30,311 bases of DNA. It comes from Spraguea lophii. Taxonomy: Eukaryota > Microsporidia > Spragueidae. The stretch spans positions 1 to 30,311 of the forward strand of contig LDOQ01000128.1 in NCBI GenBank assembly GCA_001887945.1, read 5' to 3'. The notes beneath the pieces are model-generated. The model was not told the DNA's origin. It ran no database searches and saw only the letters and a list, made by a program, of their open reading frames with translations. Below are positions 1 to 9,245 of this stretch, piece by piece (position 1 is the first letter of the stretch; each line of letters begins with the position of its first letter). The translations under genes and the position numbers were made by a program.

Positions 1-323
1 TTATAATGTTATTAATATTTCATGTATATCAAAAAATCTAAATTTGGAATTTTTATAGAATTTTATTAATGTTTTTTAATAACAACAGAAAATAATTAAA
101 CGTTTAAATAATGTAGATTAAAGTTTATTATTTCTGTATACACAATAAAAAAATATTATAATTAAACATTACAGATTGTTAGAAAAGTGACTGGTTTATT
201 TTAAAAAAAAATTAATAACATTGTGTTTTCTTTTTTTATTTTTCATTAGAAGAAAACATACATTTTATTCATTTATTACTAAGATTTTATGGATATTACA
301 TTCCACAGGTAATGAGATTAAAA

Positions 324-347
324 ATTTCAGTGTAAGAACACTGAAAT
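324..347. repeat. Perfect 10-bp inverted repeat (hairpin)
   Basis: Positions 324-333 and 338-347 are exact reverse complements (ATTTCAGTGT and ACACTGAAAT) around a 4-nt AAGA loop. It lies next to a locally GC-richer stretch (about 361-415) in otherwise AT-only spacer. It could be a transposon end, a terminator-like fold or part of a small RNA. Nothing else in the sequence decides between these. Confidence 0.6.
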
Positions 348-779
348 GTCTTTTATATTTAAAACCCTTTCCTCTGGGATTACCACTCTCCTAACGTGAC
401 CAGTTTCTAAACATTTAACTTCAAATATTATGTTTCCTCTTATTGAAATCAGCAAAAAAAGATTTTTTTAAACAATAAATCATGCTTTTCAATCTCTATA
501 TTGATTAACCATTTAGCTAATACTATATTGGAGGAAGGTTCGGTCTCAATACAAGTGAGCAGTAAATATCTGTAACATACAGAAATCTTCTATATTTTAT
601 AACATAATATAAAACAAAATTAATATATATACTTAATAAAATAATTGGTAATAATGAATATTACGTCTCACAAAACAACCCCAATTTGTGAATATAATAA
701 TAAAAAATAGAAAAGAATTATATAATAAAATAATTTATCCAAGTAAGGTAATTTCTTTTTTGCGTAATTTAGTATTCTT

Positions 780-1060
780 AAAAAACCCCAAATTGTACAA
801 GATATAGAAAAAATATAAAAATGTTGAAAAAGACGATCAGTGACGGATTTATGTTAAGATGTTACAAAAAAATATATAATAAAAAACTGTTTTAACCAAA
901 ATCGGTAGGGTATTGATAGAATAATCAAGTAAATAGTTTTTGACGTAATAATTCCAAAAAATGTAAAATTTTGAAATATAGGATAAAAAACACGTAAAAG
1001 AAGGTTCAAATACAGTAACAAATTGTTGGGATATAAAGATCTTGAAAATATGAATTATAG
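780..1060 (+). mobile_element. Decayed Merlin/ISXO2-like (IS1595-type) transposase fragment
   Basis: Broken plus-strand reading frames resemble microsporidian ISXO2-like (Merlin) transposases. At 810-894 one frame reads KMLKKTISDGFMLRCYKK, matching the family's N-terminal pattern of a basic stretch followed by SDG(Y/F)xWRC. At 985-1053 another frame reads EGSNTVTNCWDIK, resembling the C-terminal HTNTIExxWxxLK motif that carries the last catalytic acidic residue. Just before it, a third frame gives NNSKK, like VNHSKNF. About 130 residues expected between the blocks are missing, and stops and frameshifts interrupt what is left, so this would be a dead, internally deleted copy. The short motif matches were made from memory of the family; chance similarity in AT-rich DNA is possible. 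Confidence 0.45.
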
Positions 1061-1496
1061 GCATTATAAAATAACTAATCTAGAACCTTTTTGAAGCCTC
1101 AAAACAATGAAATAAATAATCAAATTATAGAATAAAATTGGGATGGTTAAAAGATTATTTAAAGATCAGAAAATTTAAATCAAAAGAAGATGTTTAAAGA
1201 CTATATCTTAATATTTTATCGGAAAGAACACAACATTGATTTCGTCACAATTTTACAGAAATTAAAGCATTTATGAGCCATTGAAATCTATTAATATGAC
1301 TTTCCCCTGTGTTTTAAGATTCTTTTTTTGGGACGTAATATTCATTATTATTAAATAATCAATATAAATCCATTATGCGCTTTATAAACCAATAATCTTG
1401 GATTATAAAAATCAATGATGACTATAACTTTTATAGTATAAATAAACTGTTATTATTAAAAAATCATAATATAACCATTTTTATTGAAATTATAAA

Positions 1497-2270
1497 TCAC
1501 TGATGTGTATATCTTTCTAAAAACACATTTTTTAAACCTTTCTTATATTTTCTTAAAGATTTCTCTTTTTCGTTTAAATCGCCTATGAAATTTTCTGCTG
1601 GCATATCATTATCCAAAGAATATAAATCAGACGGTCTATTCCAAATATTATCATCTATATTAATATCTTGAATGTGATTTGAAAATAATTCAGAATCTAA
1701 TGTTGTAAAAAATTCAAGTGGTAATTTTTCTTCTAAGCCTGAAATATCTCTTTTAGGTGTGCTATGTCTTTCGTTATCTTCATAACAATAACTTTCATCA
1801 TCAGATGATAAAAAACCACTTCCATCGCCATTGTTATATAACTTTTTATATTTTTCTGCAGATTCTTTATTCCATAACATTATCTTTCTTTTTTGTCGAT
1901 CAGTATATATTCCAGTATTTTTAGTTTTATTGGATACTTTAATTTCAGCATTATCCGATAAAAATGAATCATCCATAGAATAACAATTATTATACGTTGG
2001 AAATTGGCATTCCCCGTCTTTATAATTTCCATATTCAATTTTGTTATTCGAAGATTGATCTTTTTTTTCCACTAATTTATCATGTCTATAGACATTATAA
2101 TTATGACTTGATGATGGTGTCCATATAGAATGTTCACGATCTACCATCATATAACCCGCATCTAAACTTTGTTCTGTTATATTATCATAATTACCATAAA
2201 ATTCCTGTGTAGCCAATATAAATATTATATAAAAATTACTATAAAACATCATATTATATATTTTAAACAT
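1497..2270 (-). CDS. Hypothetical protein, possibly secreted (257 aa)
   Basis: I do not recognise this protein. The N-terminus has a short hydrophobic segment (about residues 8-20, with FYIIFILAT) followed by polar sequence, as expected of a signal peptide. Methionines 7 and 8 are alternative starts that would give a more standard signal peptide. The mature part is hydrophilic, rich in Asn, Asp, Glu, Ser, Tyr and Lys, with four scattered cysteines and no repeats or further membrane segments. Residues about 120-145 are basic (KTKNTG, DRQKRK) and the last 30 are Lys/Glu-rich. No CCC or GGG signal sits near the ATG. The gene is isolated between two gene-poor tracts. A host-exposed or spore-wall-associated role is possible but is inference only. 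Confidence 0.6.
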   Translation of the reverse strand: MFKIYNMMFYSNFYIIFILATQEFYGNYDNITEQSLDAGYMMVDREHSIWTPSSSHNYNVYRHDKLVEKKDQSSNNKIEYGNYKDGECQFPTYNNCYSMDDSFLSDNAEIKVSNKTKNTGIYTDRQKRKIMLWNKESAEKYKKLYNNGDGSGFLSSDDESYCYEDNERHSTPKRDISGLEEKLPLEFFTTLDSELFSNHIQDINIDDNIWNRPSDLYSLDNDMPAENFIGDLNEKEKSLRKYKKGLKNVFLERYTHQ

Positions 2271-4028
2271 AAAATAAAAACAAGCGATAGCTTATATAGA
2301 TGGAAATTAAACATATTTGAAAATATGGATGAAATGTTTGACATTTATAAAAATAAAATACACAAATAAAATATATAATATAACACAACAGAAATAATAT
2401 TTAAACGTATAAATAAAGAAATAAAAGTATAACAAAAAAAATAAATATATAAAAATGATATATTGTCATTATATTTTATGATGTAACAAAATAAAAAAAT
2501 ATATAATATGTTACTGATAAAATATATATATAACTGAAATAATATATAAATAATAAAAAATAAGAACCAATATTATTATTTATCATTTATTGATGACATG
2601 AGGAAAAAAGTGTCTAAATATATAAAAATTTAAATAAATATTGTCTTAATATAAAAAATAAACTTTTATTTTTTCATATAATAACCTTCTTTCTAACCCA
2701 ATAGATAACAAAATATATAAATTATTCTCTTTATAAATGTATATCTGTCAAATATTGATTATATTATGAATAAATTTTATTTTCTTATGCAATCATCTTT
2801 TTTCTATTATATTATCTACATTGTAAATATATTATCTTCTAAATAATTATAATTATAAATTTCTATTAAAAAATATCACATAAAAAATTTTGACATTTTT
2901 AAGATGGTTGATGTTCTATAAACAAAATATAACATTAAATAATAAATATTATATAATAATGAAGTAATTCTCATATAATACAATTAAATATATTATACAC
3001 ATTGTTCTTTGTTACAAAAAATATAAATAAAAAAAATGTCTAATAAAAACAATCTTAAACAATAAAAATAAATATATATAGATTATGATTTCCATGCAAA
3101 TGAATTATAATCCAATATAAAATTCAATTGATTTTTTTCAGATAACATTTTAATTATCATCTAAACTCTCGAACCAGGTATAATCCATTATAATCTAAAA
3201 TAAATGATTCCTTAAATAACACGTATTAACAATTCTACAAATATAAATATTAATTCCAATTCACCTTATATTTTAGAACGTTTAAGTTTTGAGAGTAGTA
3301 TAATCATAATTATATTATATTAATGAGATAATAATATCTCGTAAAACATAATATCTATTGAATCAACAATCAATACAAGGATCACAATTACATTAATTAA
3401 GTACTGCTTTAATCGAATAATATAATAATCGTATAAAACATAACCAAATTATATTATTAAATTCTTATTGTGATTCTTAGAATTAGATAATAGTAATATA
3501 ACGTTTATTTTAATTTGTTATATACCCATAAGTATTTGTCCTTTATATCAATTAGGTATGATTTATAACATATTAATGGTATTCTATTAAATTGTATTTT
3601 AAAACATAATATTTTGAGGTATTAACTATACCTTTATACTTCACACCAACCATTTTTTTACGTTTTTTATATTTTTTCATATTATTATGGATTCAAACCT
3701 AGCAGATAAATTTATACTCTTTAAGACTATTAAACCAAATAAATTCATCAATCAAACAATCATAATATCCACTTCATTAAATATAAAATATATATTTTTA
3801 ATATAAAATAAAACCTTTTAACATATATTAATATAACTTATATTATAATGTTATAATAAAAATTATACTTTTTACAATAATATAGAATATAACATATAAA
3901 TATATTATTTATTTTTTATTATACTCTTACCTACTAAACATTATAATTACCCTATCAAATATTATAATTATTACTTAGTTTCATATTAAATTATATTATT
4001 TATTTTTTAATAAAAAATTAACCCATTA
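2271..4028. other. Gene-free AT-rich intergenic region
   Basis: About 1.75 kb without a reading frame of plausible composition on either strand. It contains a small palindrome near 3325-3340 (GAGATA, ATAA, TATCTC). A stretch around 3365-3400 (ATCAATACAAGGATCACAAT) has a weak echo near 25750-25866. Otherwise it is simple A/T sequence. Confidence 0.6.
4022..4024 (+). promoter_or_regulatory. Microsporidian CCC start-proximal signal
   Basis: A CCC triplet sits 4 nt before the ATG of the RuvB-like 2 gene in an otherwise A/T-only context (AACCCATTAATG). Microsporidian genes commonly carry CCC or GGG just upstream of the start; it supports 4029 as the start. Confidence 0.6.
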
Positions 4029-5396
4029 ATGCCTATAAACAAACAAACAATACATTCACAAAATAACAACAAAAATACTATAACACCACAAGATAATGAT
4101 AATTTATTATCTAATGTTAAAAAACTTAATAAAATATACAATATAATGAATAATAATACATATATAATCTATGGAGAGAAAGATACAGGTAAATCTGCAT
4201 TCATACAAACATTAGAAAATAAAATATACATAGACAGCTCAGAGTTAATGAAATATTACAATAATACTAATACATATAATACTAATATCAACAATACTCA
4301 TACTAATACATATAATACTAATATCAACAATACACATACTACTAATACTAATACTATTACTAATATAGAATCTAAAATATATTCTGAATTACTCAATATA
4401 ATAAGATCGTGTATAACCATAACACTTACTGAACCCACAACAAAAATTATTGGTGAAGTAGTAGATATATCTTCTAAACTTACATTACGTACTAAAGATA
4501 TGGAATCTATATTTTCAATAGGAGATAAAATGTTAGAAGAATTAAAAAATCAAAGAATAACCAAAGGAGATATAATAGCCATAAATAAATATGATGGGAC
4601 AGTAGAAAAGAAGGGAAGAATAGATATGAATGGTATAGAAGGTATAGATACACAGATAGTAGAAGAGCCAGAAGGAGAAATAATAAGAAATGAAAATGAA
4701 ATAAAAAATATAACATTATATGAAATGGATATCATTAATTATAACAATAACAATATGAGTGGTAATCGTGGTAATGTGATGGGTGGTAATGTGGTGAATG
4801 GTAATAATAATACGATGAATGGTAATACTACATATAATAACATCAATAATAATATTACAGATGAAATAAGAGAAGATGTAGATAATAGAATACAAGATTG
4901 GATAGAAGAAGGTAATAGTATTATAGATAGTAAAGTATTAATAATAGATAATGCATCCAAAGAGATAATAGAAATAATAAGAAATATAAAAACAAGATAT
5001 AAAATAAAAATATTATTATTCACCAATGATTATAATAGCATATACGATAGTAGAGATAATCCATCATATGATAGTAATAACAATATTACTACTATTAACA
5101 ATACTACCACTAACATCACTACCAACAACCATACAACTAACAACAATCATATATACTCTAATACAATAGTATTAAATAAATATAATGATAATGATTATAA
5201 AGATATAATATTATCATTATGTAATAATATAACAGAAGAAGCTATAGAATATTTAATAGAATATTCTAAGATATCATTAAAATATACAATAAACATATTA
5301 AGATTAATAAAAATAAAATATAATAATAAAATAAATATAGAAGATATAAAGAGAGAAGTAGAAGTATTTCAATGTTATAAAGTTAATAATAAGTGA
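4029..5396 (+). CDS. RVB2: RuvB-like 2 (reptin-type) AAA+ protein, degenerate
   Basis: RVB1/RVB2 form a hexameric AAA+ ring serving the INO80/SWR1 remodellers and R2TP-dependent RNP assembly. Walker A is GEKDTGKS (49-56). Residues 139-237 match the family's inserted OB-like domain II: IIGEVVDI, then KLTLRTKDMESIF, GDIIAI, PEGEI and ITLYEMDIIN, closest to RVB2 rather than RVB1. ITDEIREDVDNRIQDWIEEG (276-295) matches the helix before Walker B. Walker B is VLIID followed by N308, where the family has the catalytic Glu. Sensor 1 keeps FTN (N343). The arginine-finger position appears to be N388, and sensor 2 is LKYT with Lys in place of Arg. Asn/Thr-rich inserts occupy about 78-112, 238-275 and 350-388; the first holds two 12-residue repeats. 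Length (455 aa) is near the family norm because core deletions offset the inserts. ATPase activity is doubtful. Confidence 0.85.
   Translation: MPINKQTIHSQNNNKNTITPQDNDNLLSNVKKLNKIYNIMNNNTYIIYGEKDTGKSAFIQTLENKIYIDSSELMKYYNNTNTYNTNINNTHTNTYNTNINNTHTTNTNTITNIESKIYSELLNIIRSCITITLTEPTTKIIGEVVDISSKLTLRTKDMESIFSIGDKMLEELKNQRITKGDIIAINKYDGTVEKKGRIDMNGIEGIDTQIVEEPEGEIIRNENEIKNITLYEMDIINYNNNNMSGNRGNVMGGNVVNGNNNTMNGNTTYNNINNNITDEIREDVDNRIQDWIEEGNSIIDSKVLIIDNASKEIIEIIRNIKTRYKIKILLFTNDYNSIYDSRDNPSYDSNNNITTINNTTTNITTNNHTTNNNHIYSNTIVLNKYNDNDYKDIILSLCNNITEEAIEYLIEYSKISLKYTINILRLIKIKYNNKINIEDIKREVEVFQCYKVNNK
4265..4336 (+). repeat. In-frame 36-bp tandem repeat (2 copies) in RVB2
   Basis: Two nearly identical 36-bp units (starting at 4265 and 4301) encode a 12-residue TNTYNTNINNTH-like unit twice, inside the first Asn-rich insert of the RuvB-like protein. 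Repeat units that are multiples of 3 expand or contract without breaking the frame. Confidence 0.85.
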
Positions 5397-5670
5397 GTAG
5401 TGTGAGTAGTGTGATATGATGTGTGATAAATGAGTAGTAATGTGATAATAAAGTAATATTATTATACTATAACAATAAAAGTAATATAACAACAATAATA
5501 ATATAAATGTAAGAATAAGAATATAATTAAAAATATTATTTTATTATTATTTATATATCATTTATATATAATACTATCAATAATATATATAACAGTATTA
5601 TCATTCTTATATAATAGTATTACACATATAATAATACTACTATCAACCATTATCAATTAAATCAATCATA
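5397..5670. other. Convergent 3' spacer between RVB2 and PMS1
   Basis: A 274-bp spacer shared by two 3' ends. It begins with short GTGAGTAGT-type repeats (5394-5450) directly after the RVB2 stop, then becomes pure A/T with several TATA-rich imperfect inverted repeats (about 5560-5650). No gene is visible. Confidence 0.6.
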
Positions 5671-8607
5671 TTAATTAAATATACTACCTAATATTTTAAA
5701 TGTAGGTCTACCATGTGGACAATTCCATGGTCTTTCTAATTCTGCTAATCCATATATTAATTCTTCCATCTTTTTTATATTTATACAATCACCTATCATA
5801 ACACTATTCCTACATGCTCTACTAGCCATAATTCTATCTATCTTAGAATATATTATTTTATTATACGTAGTAGTATAAGTGTTAGTATGTGTGTTAGTGG
5901 TAGTATGGTTGTGATGATTGTTATAAGTGTTAGTATTGTTATTATTAATAGTATTATTTATACTGTCATCAGTATTATCATCTATACCTATATCATTATT
6001 ATTATCATTTACAACTCTATCACAATCTTTATTATTATCACTATTATTATCATTCATAACATTATCATTATAATATAAATCTATCTCATCTAAGAATAAA
6101 TAGAAATCATTAATATCCATTACCTCTCCATTGTATATAGGTACTGTTATTAAACAATTATTATCATCTATAATAAAACCATTATATTTTAATATTTCAT
6201 TATAACCTCTACTATCTACGTATATTTTATTTATATTTGTATTATTGTTATGTGTATTAGTGGTATTATTGTTAATACGTGTGTTATGAGTAGTAATATG
6301 ATTATCATTATTATCATTATTACCATCTATACTCTTATCACTAATATAACTACTACCATCTATATTCTTATCATTATCACTCATATCACTCATATAATTA
6401 TTATTATAATTAATAATTAATCTTTGTTTCTGAACATTAAAATATTTTCTATATTTTTCATAATTATATATTTCAGATACTGCATGTTGATCAAATATTA
6501 TTAAATATTTTTTATATAAGCATAATATAAATCCACAATTAAAATTACCTAATATACGCATAGAAAGAAAATCTTTAGAAGAAATAGTTATATCTACTTT
6601 ACAACGTATATTAGATATTTCCATATTAGTATGATTGTTAGTGTGGTTGTTGTTAATGTGATTGGTAGTATGATTGTGATTGTTGTTGATAGTGGTATGA
6701 GTGTTATTATCACTCCTATTACCATTATTACTACTATAATTATTATTATTATCATTATCATAATTATTATAATATTTATTTTTAAAATCTTTATAATTAT
6801 TTATTTTTATTCTTTTATTTTTATTATCAGTAATGGTAATAGAAGTATTATTGTTATCTTTACTATTTATACTACTGTCTATCCTACCTATACTATCACT
6901 ATTATTATTGTTATTATTGTTATTATTATATATACTGTTATCACTCTCTGATACAGGAGTAAGCATACCATCATCATTTATTTTATCTATAAATTTATGT
7001 AATGTATTCTTCTTATAATATTTATTAATCAATGGTTTATTAAGTTTATTGATATTCTTAGTTGTATTAGTGATATTAGTATTAATCTTGTTAGTGATAT
7101 TAATAAGCTTAGTAGTAATATTCTTAGTGGTAGTATTCTTAGTACTAGTGATATTATTCTTAGTACTAGTGATATTATTGTTATTATCATTTATAGTACC
7201 CTTATCACTTATATCATCCTTATCATTTATACCATTATCATTTATATCACCATTGTCACCATTATTATTACTAAATTCTTTTTCTATTACTTCTTTTATT
7301 CTATTACATATAATATTCTCTTCTTCTACTATTACTTCTTTCTTATCTACTGATAATAGATCTATTCTACTATTAATCATTATAAAGAATATAGGATTAT
7401 TACTTCTAAATATATTAAATGTATTATTTATAATCTTAGATATTCTTTTATTGGTAATAGGTCTATTGTTGTGATATATGTGTTGTATATCATTATTATT
7501 AATATTATCATAACCTAATATTAGATAGAATAGTATATCATTATTCTTATTGGTATTAGTGGTAGTATGTGTGTTAGTATGATGATTAGTGTTATCATTA
7601 TTATCACTATCACTACCTCCAATCTTACTACCACCATCTATCTTACTATCACACTTATACTCTGTGTGTATAAAATATTTAATATTCTTTCTACTCTTCA
7701 TATATTCTATAGGTGTTCTATATCCTTTCTTATTTATTATATATTTATTATTATCTACTATTATATTTATATTATACATAGGTAGATAACTTTCTATAAG
7801 CTTATTGATATTAGATATAGATTTCTTATAATTCAATAAATTCTTTCTAAGATTACAATTATAAAATATATTTTCTATTGTTATTGTAGTACCTTTATCT
7901 CTTGGATAATATTTTATATCGTTAATAATTATATTGTTGTTAGTGTTAGTAGTATGGTTTGTACGTGTTATGTTGGTGGTATGTGTATGGTTAGTATTGT
8001 TGTTATCACTATTATCACTCTTATTACCATTTTCTTTATCACTTTCATTATTGTTGTTTATATTAATTTTATAACTGTCTGTACCATTGCTTGTAATAAT
8101 ACTTACATTACTTATTTTACTTATAAGTGATAATGCTTGTCCTTTATATCCTAATGTATATTCATTAATATTTTTATTATGTAATAGATAATCAGTCATA
8201 GAATGTTTACTAGTATATCCTTCTATTCCTATATGCCATAGATCTAATATATTCTTATTGTATGTGGTAGTAGTGGTATTGTTGGTATTACTAGCGTTAT
8301 AACTATTGTTATTACTATTACCATTACTATTACCATTATTGTTGTAGAAATATTGACATATGCTACATTCTTTATTACATCTTATATTCATATCACATTC
8401 TATATTATTATTATTGTTGTTGTTGGATATCATACCTATTCCATTATCTTCTATTTTTATTACTTCTTTATTTATATATATTTTTATTATTGTTGCTTTA
8501 GCATCTAATGCATTCTCTATTAATTCTTTTATTATGGATATATGGTTGAGTAGATGGTTTTGTGATTTTATAATATCAGAAGTATGTTGGTTTAATTTTA
8601 TTATCAT
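5671..8607 (-). CDS. PMS1: DNA mismatch repair protein PMS1 (MutL-alpha endonuclease subunit)
   Basis: This is the MutL homologue of the yeast Pms1/human PMS2 type, which pairs with MLH1 and nicks the daughter strand during mismatch repair. The GHKL ATPase motifs are present: KELIENALDA (27-36), DNGIG (54-58), GYKGQAL (153-159, with Gln for the usual Glu of GFRGEAL) and DKGTTITIENIFYN near 237-250. The C-terminal endonuclease set is complete: DQHAVSEIYNYE (about 706-717, fitting DQHAxxExxxxE), SRACR (929-933) and CPHGRP (963-968). Very long Asn/Asp/Thr/His-rich inserts split the domains, at about 62-118, 184-228, 330-360, most of 450-690, 735-790 and 865-915. One insert in the ATPase domain carries a C-x5-C-x3-C-x2-C cluster (71-84). 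The gene converges with RVB2 over a 274-bp spacer. The start is a clear ATG; a CCTCC-containing tract lies about 45-60 nt upstream. Confidence 0.95.
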   Translation of the reverse strand: MIIKLNQHTSDIIKSQNHLLNHISIIKELIENALDAKATIIKIYINKEVIKIEDNGIGMISNNNNNNNIECDMNIRCNKECSICQYFYNNNGNSNGNSNNNSYNASNTNNTTTTTYNKNILDLWHIGIEGYTSKHSMTDYLLHNKNINEYTLGYKGQALSLISKISNVSIITSNGTDSYKININNNNESDKENGNKSDNSDNNNTNHTHTTNITRTNHTTNTNNNIIINDIKYYPRDKGTTITIENIFYNCNLRKNLLNYKKSISNINKLIESYLPMYNINIIVDNNKYIINKKGYRTPIEYMKSRKNIKYFIHTEYKCDSKIDGGSKIGGSDSDNNDNTNHHTNTHTTTNTNKNNDILFYLILGYDNINNNDIQHIYHNNRPITNKRISKIINNTFNIFRSNNPIFFIMINSRIDLLSVDKKEVIVEEENIICNRIKEVIEKEFSNNNGDNGDINDNGINDKDDISDKGTINDNNNNITSTKNNITSTKNTTTKNITTKLINITNKINTNITNTTKNINKLNKPLINKYYKKNTLHKFIDKINDDGMLTPVSESDNSIYNNNNNNNNNSDSIGRIDSSINSKDNNNTSITITDNKNKRIKINNYKDFKNKYYNNYDNDNNNNYSSNNGNRSDNNTHTTINNNHNHTTNHINNNHTNNHTNMEISNIRCKVDITISSKDFLSMRILGNFNCGFILCLYKKYLIIFDQHAVSEIYNYEKYRKYFNVQKQRLIINYNNNYMSDMSDNDKNIDGSSYISDKSIDGNNDNNDNHITTHNTRINNNTTNTHNNNTNINKIYVDSRGYNEILKYNGFIIDDNNCLITVPIYNGEVMDINDFYLFLDEIDLYYNDNVMNDNNSDNNKDCDRVVNDNNNDIGIDDNTDDSINNTINNNNTNTYNNHHNHTTTNTHTNTYTTTYNKIIYSKIDRIMASRACRNSVMIGDCINIKKMEELIYGLAELERPWNCPHGRPTFKILGSIFN

Positions 8608-9245
8608 AATATAAATATATTGGAAATATTATATATATATAATTTTTTTTGGAGGTAAAAAATGGAGGTAAAATGTATAATATATAAATATTGTATATGT
8701 TATATATGTATTAAGTATGTTTGGTATATATATGTTATATAGTACGTGTGATATATTTGTTATATTATATTATGTAATATAGTACGTGTGATATAGTATG
8801 ATTAGTATATAATATATATGTTATAAATGATAATTAATGTAGATAGAATAAAGAATGAGTGATAAAGATTATAACAATAAAAATTTATATTATAACAATT
8901 CATATTACAATAACAACTTATACTACAATAACTTATATTACAATATAAATTATTATAAACCATTTCAACTTTACTTTTAAAATCTTTCTTTTAAGAAATA
9001 GATTGTGATAACAATAAAAGATAAGATTAAAAAGTTTTTTCCCTCTAATGGAAAATAAATCTATATAATATATTTGTAAATACCATCGAATATGGAATAT
9101 AGATTTTAAAAGATTAGTATGTTAAAAAATGTAATATAGATATTTTATATGTATTATATATAATAAAATAGTGATATTCCTTAATAAGAGGTTTTCTATT
9201 TATAGTATGCGATATTTTATATAAAGATTATTATATGTTTGTAAT
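8608..9245. other. Divergent intergenic region (PMS1 / LRR gene)
   Basis: This 638-bp region must hold the promoters of both flanking genes. It contains the direct repeats described at 8731-8795 and a CCC followed by an ATG at 9043-9055 that opens only a 6-codon frame. I see no further gene. Confidence 0.6.
8731..8795. repeat. Direct repeat, two 25-bp copies 40 bp apart
   Basis: Positions 8731-8755 and 8771-8795 differ at one base and share the core AGTACGTGTGATATA. They lie in the divergent region between PMS1 and the LRR gene. A separate GGAGGTAAAA direct repeat sits at about 8650-8675 and an ACTTATA/TTACAATA repeat at 8883-8960. These may be promoter elements or simple slippage products. 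Confidence 0.65.

Larger units (their letters stand above)
1..1496. other. Gene-free AT-rich region with transposon debris
   Basis: No convincing intact gene lies here. The region holds the hairpin at 324-347, the transposase-like fragment at 780-1060, and two similar short strings with CCCC followed by AATTTG or AAATTG (about 678 and 785). The single longer minus-strand reading frame (849-1064) is hydrophobic noise opposite the transposase-like fragment. Confidence 0.6.

Noticed and set aside
849..1064. 71-codon minus-strand reading frame
   Set aside because: It lies opposite the transposase-like fragment, and its Phe/Tyr/Ile-rich composition is what antisense A/T sequence gives.
2169..2369. 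66-codon plus-strand reading frame overlapping the start of the 257-aa gene
   Set aside because: Ile/Lys/Tyr-only composition, overlaps a better gene antisense, no start signal.
3100..3200. Minus-strand CCTGGTTCGAGAG string as a tRNA T-arm
   Set aside because: The flanks do not form a T-stem and no cloverleaf can be drawn.
6631..7474. Hydrophobic plus-strand reading frames opposite PMS1
   Set aside because: They are antisense readings of Asn/Asp codons (AAT/GAT give ATT/ATC), not genes.
9040..9070. CCC followed by ATG upstream of the LRR gene as its true first exon
   Set aside because: The frame stops after six codons and no convincing short intron joins it to the LRR frame.
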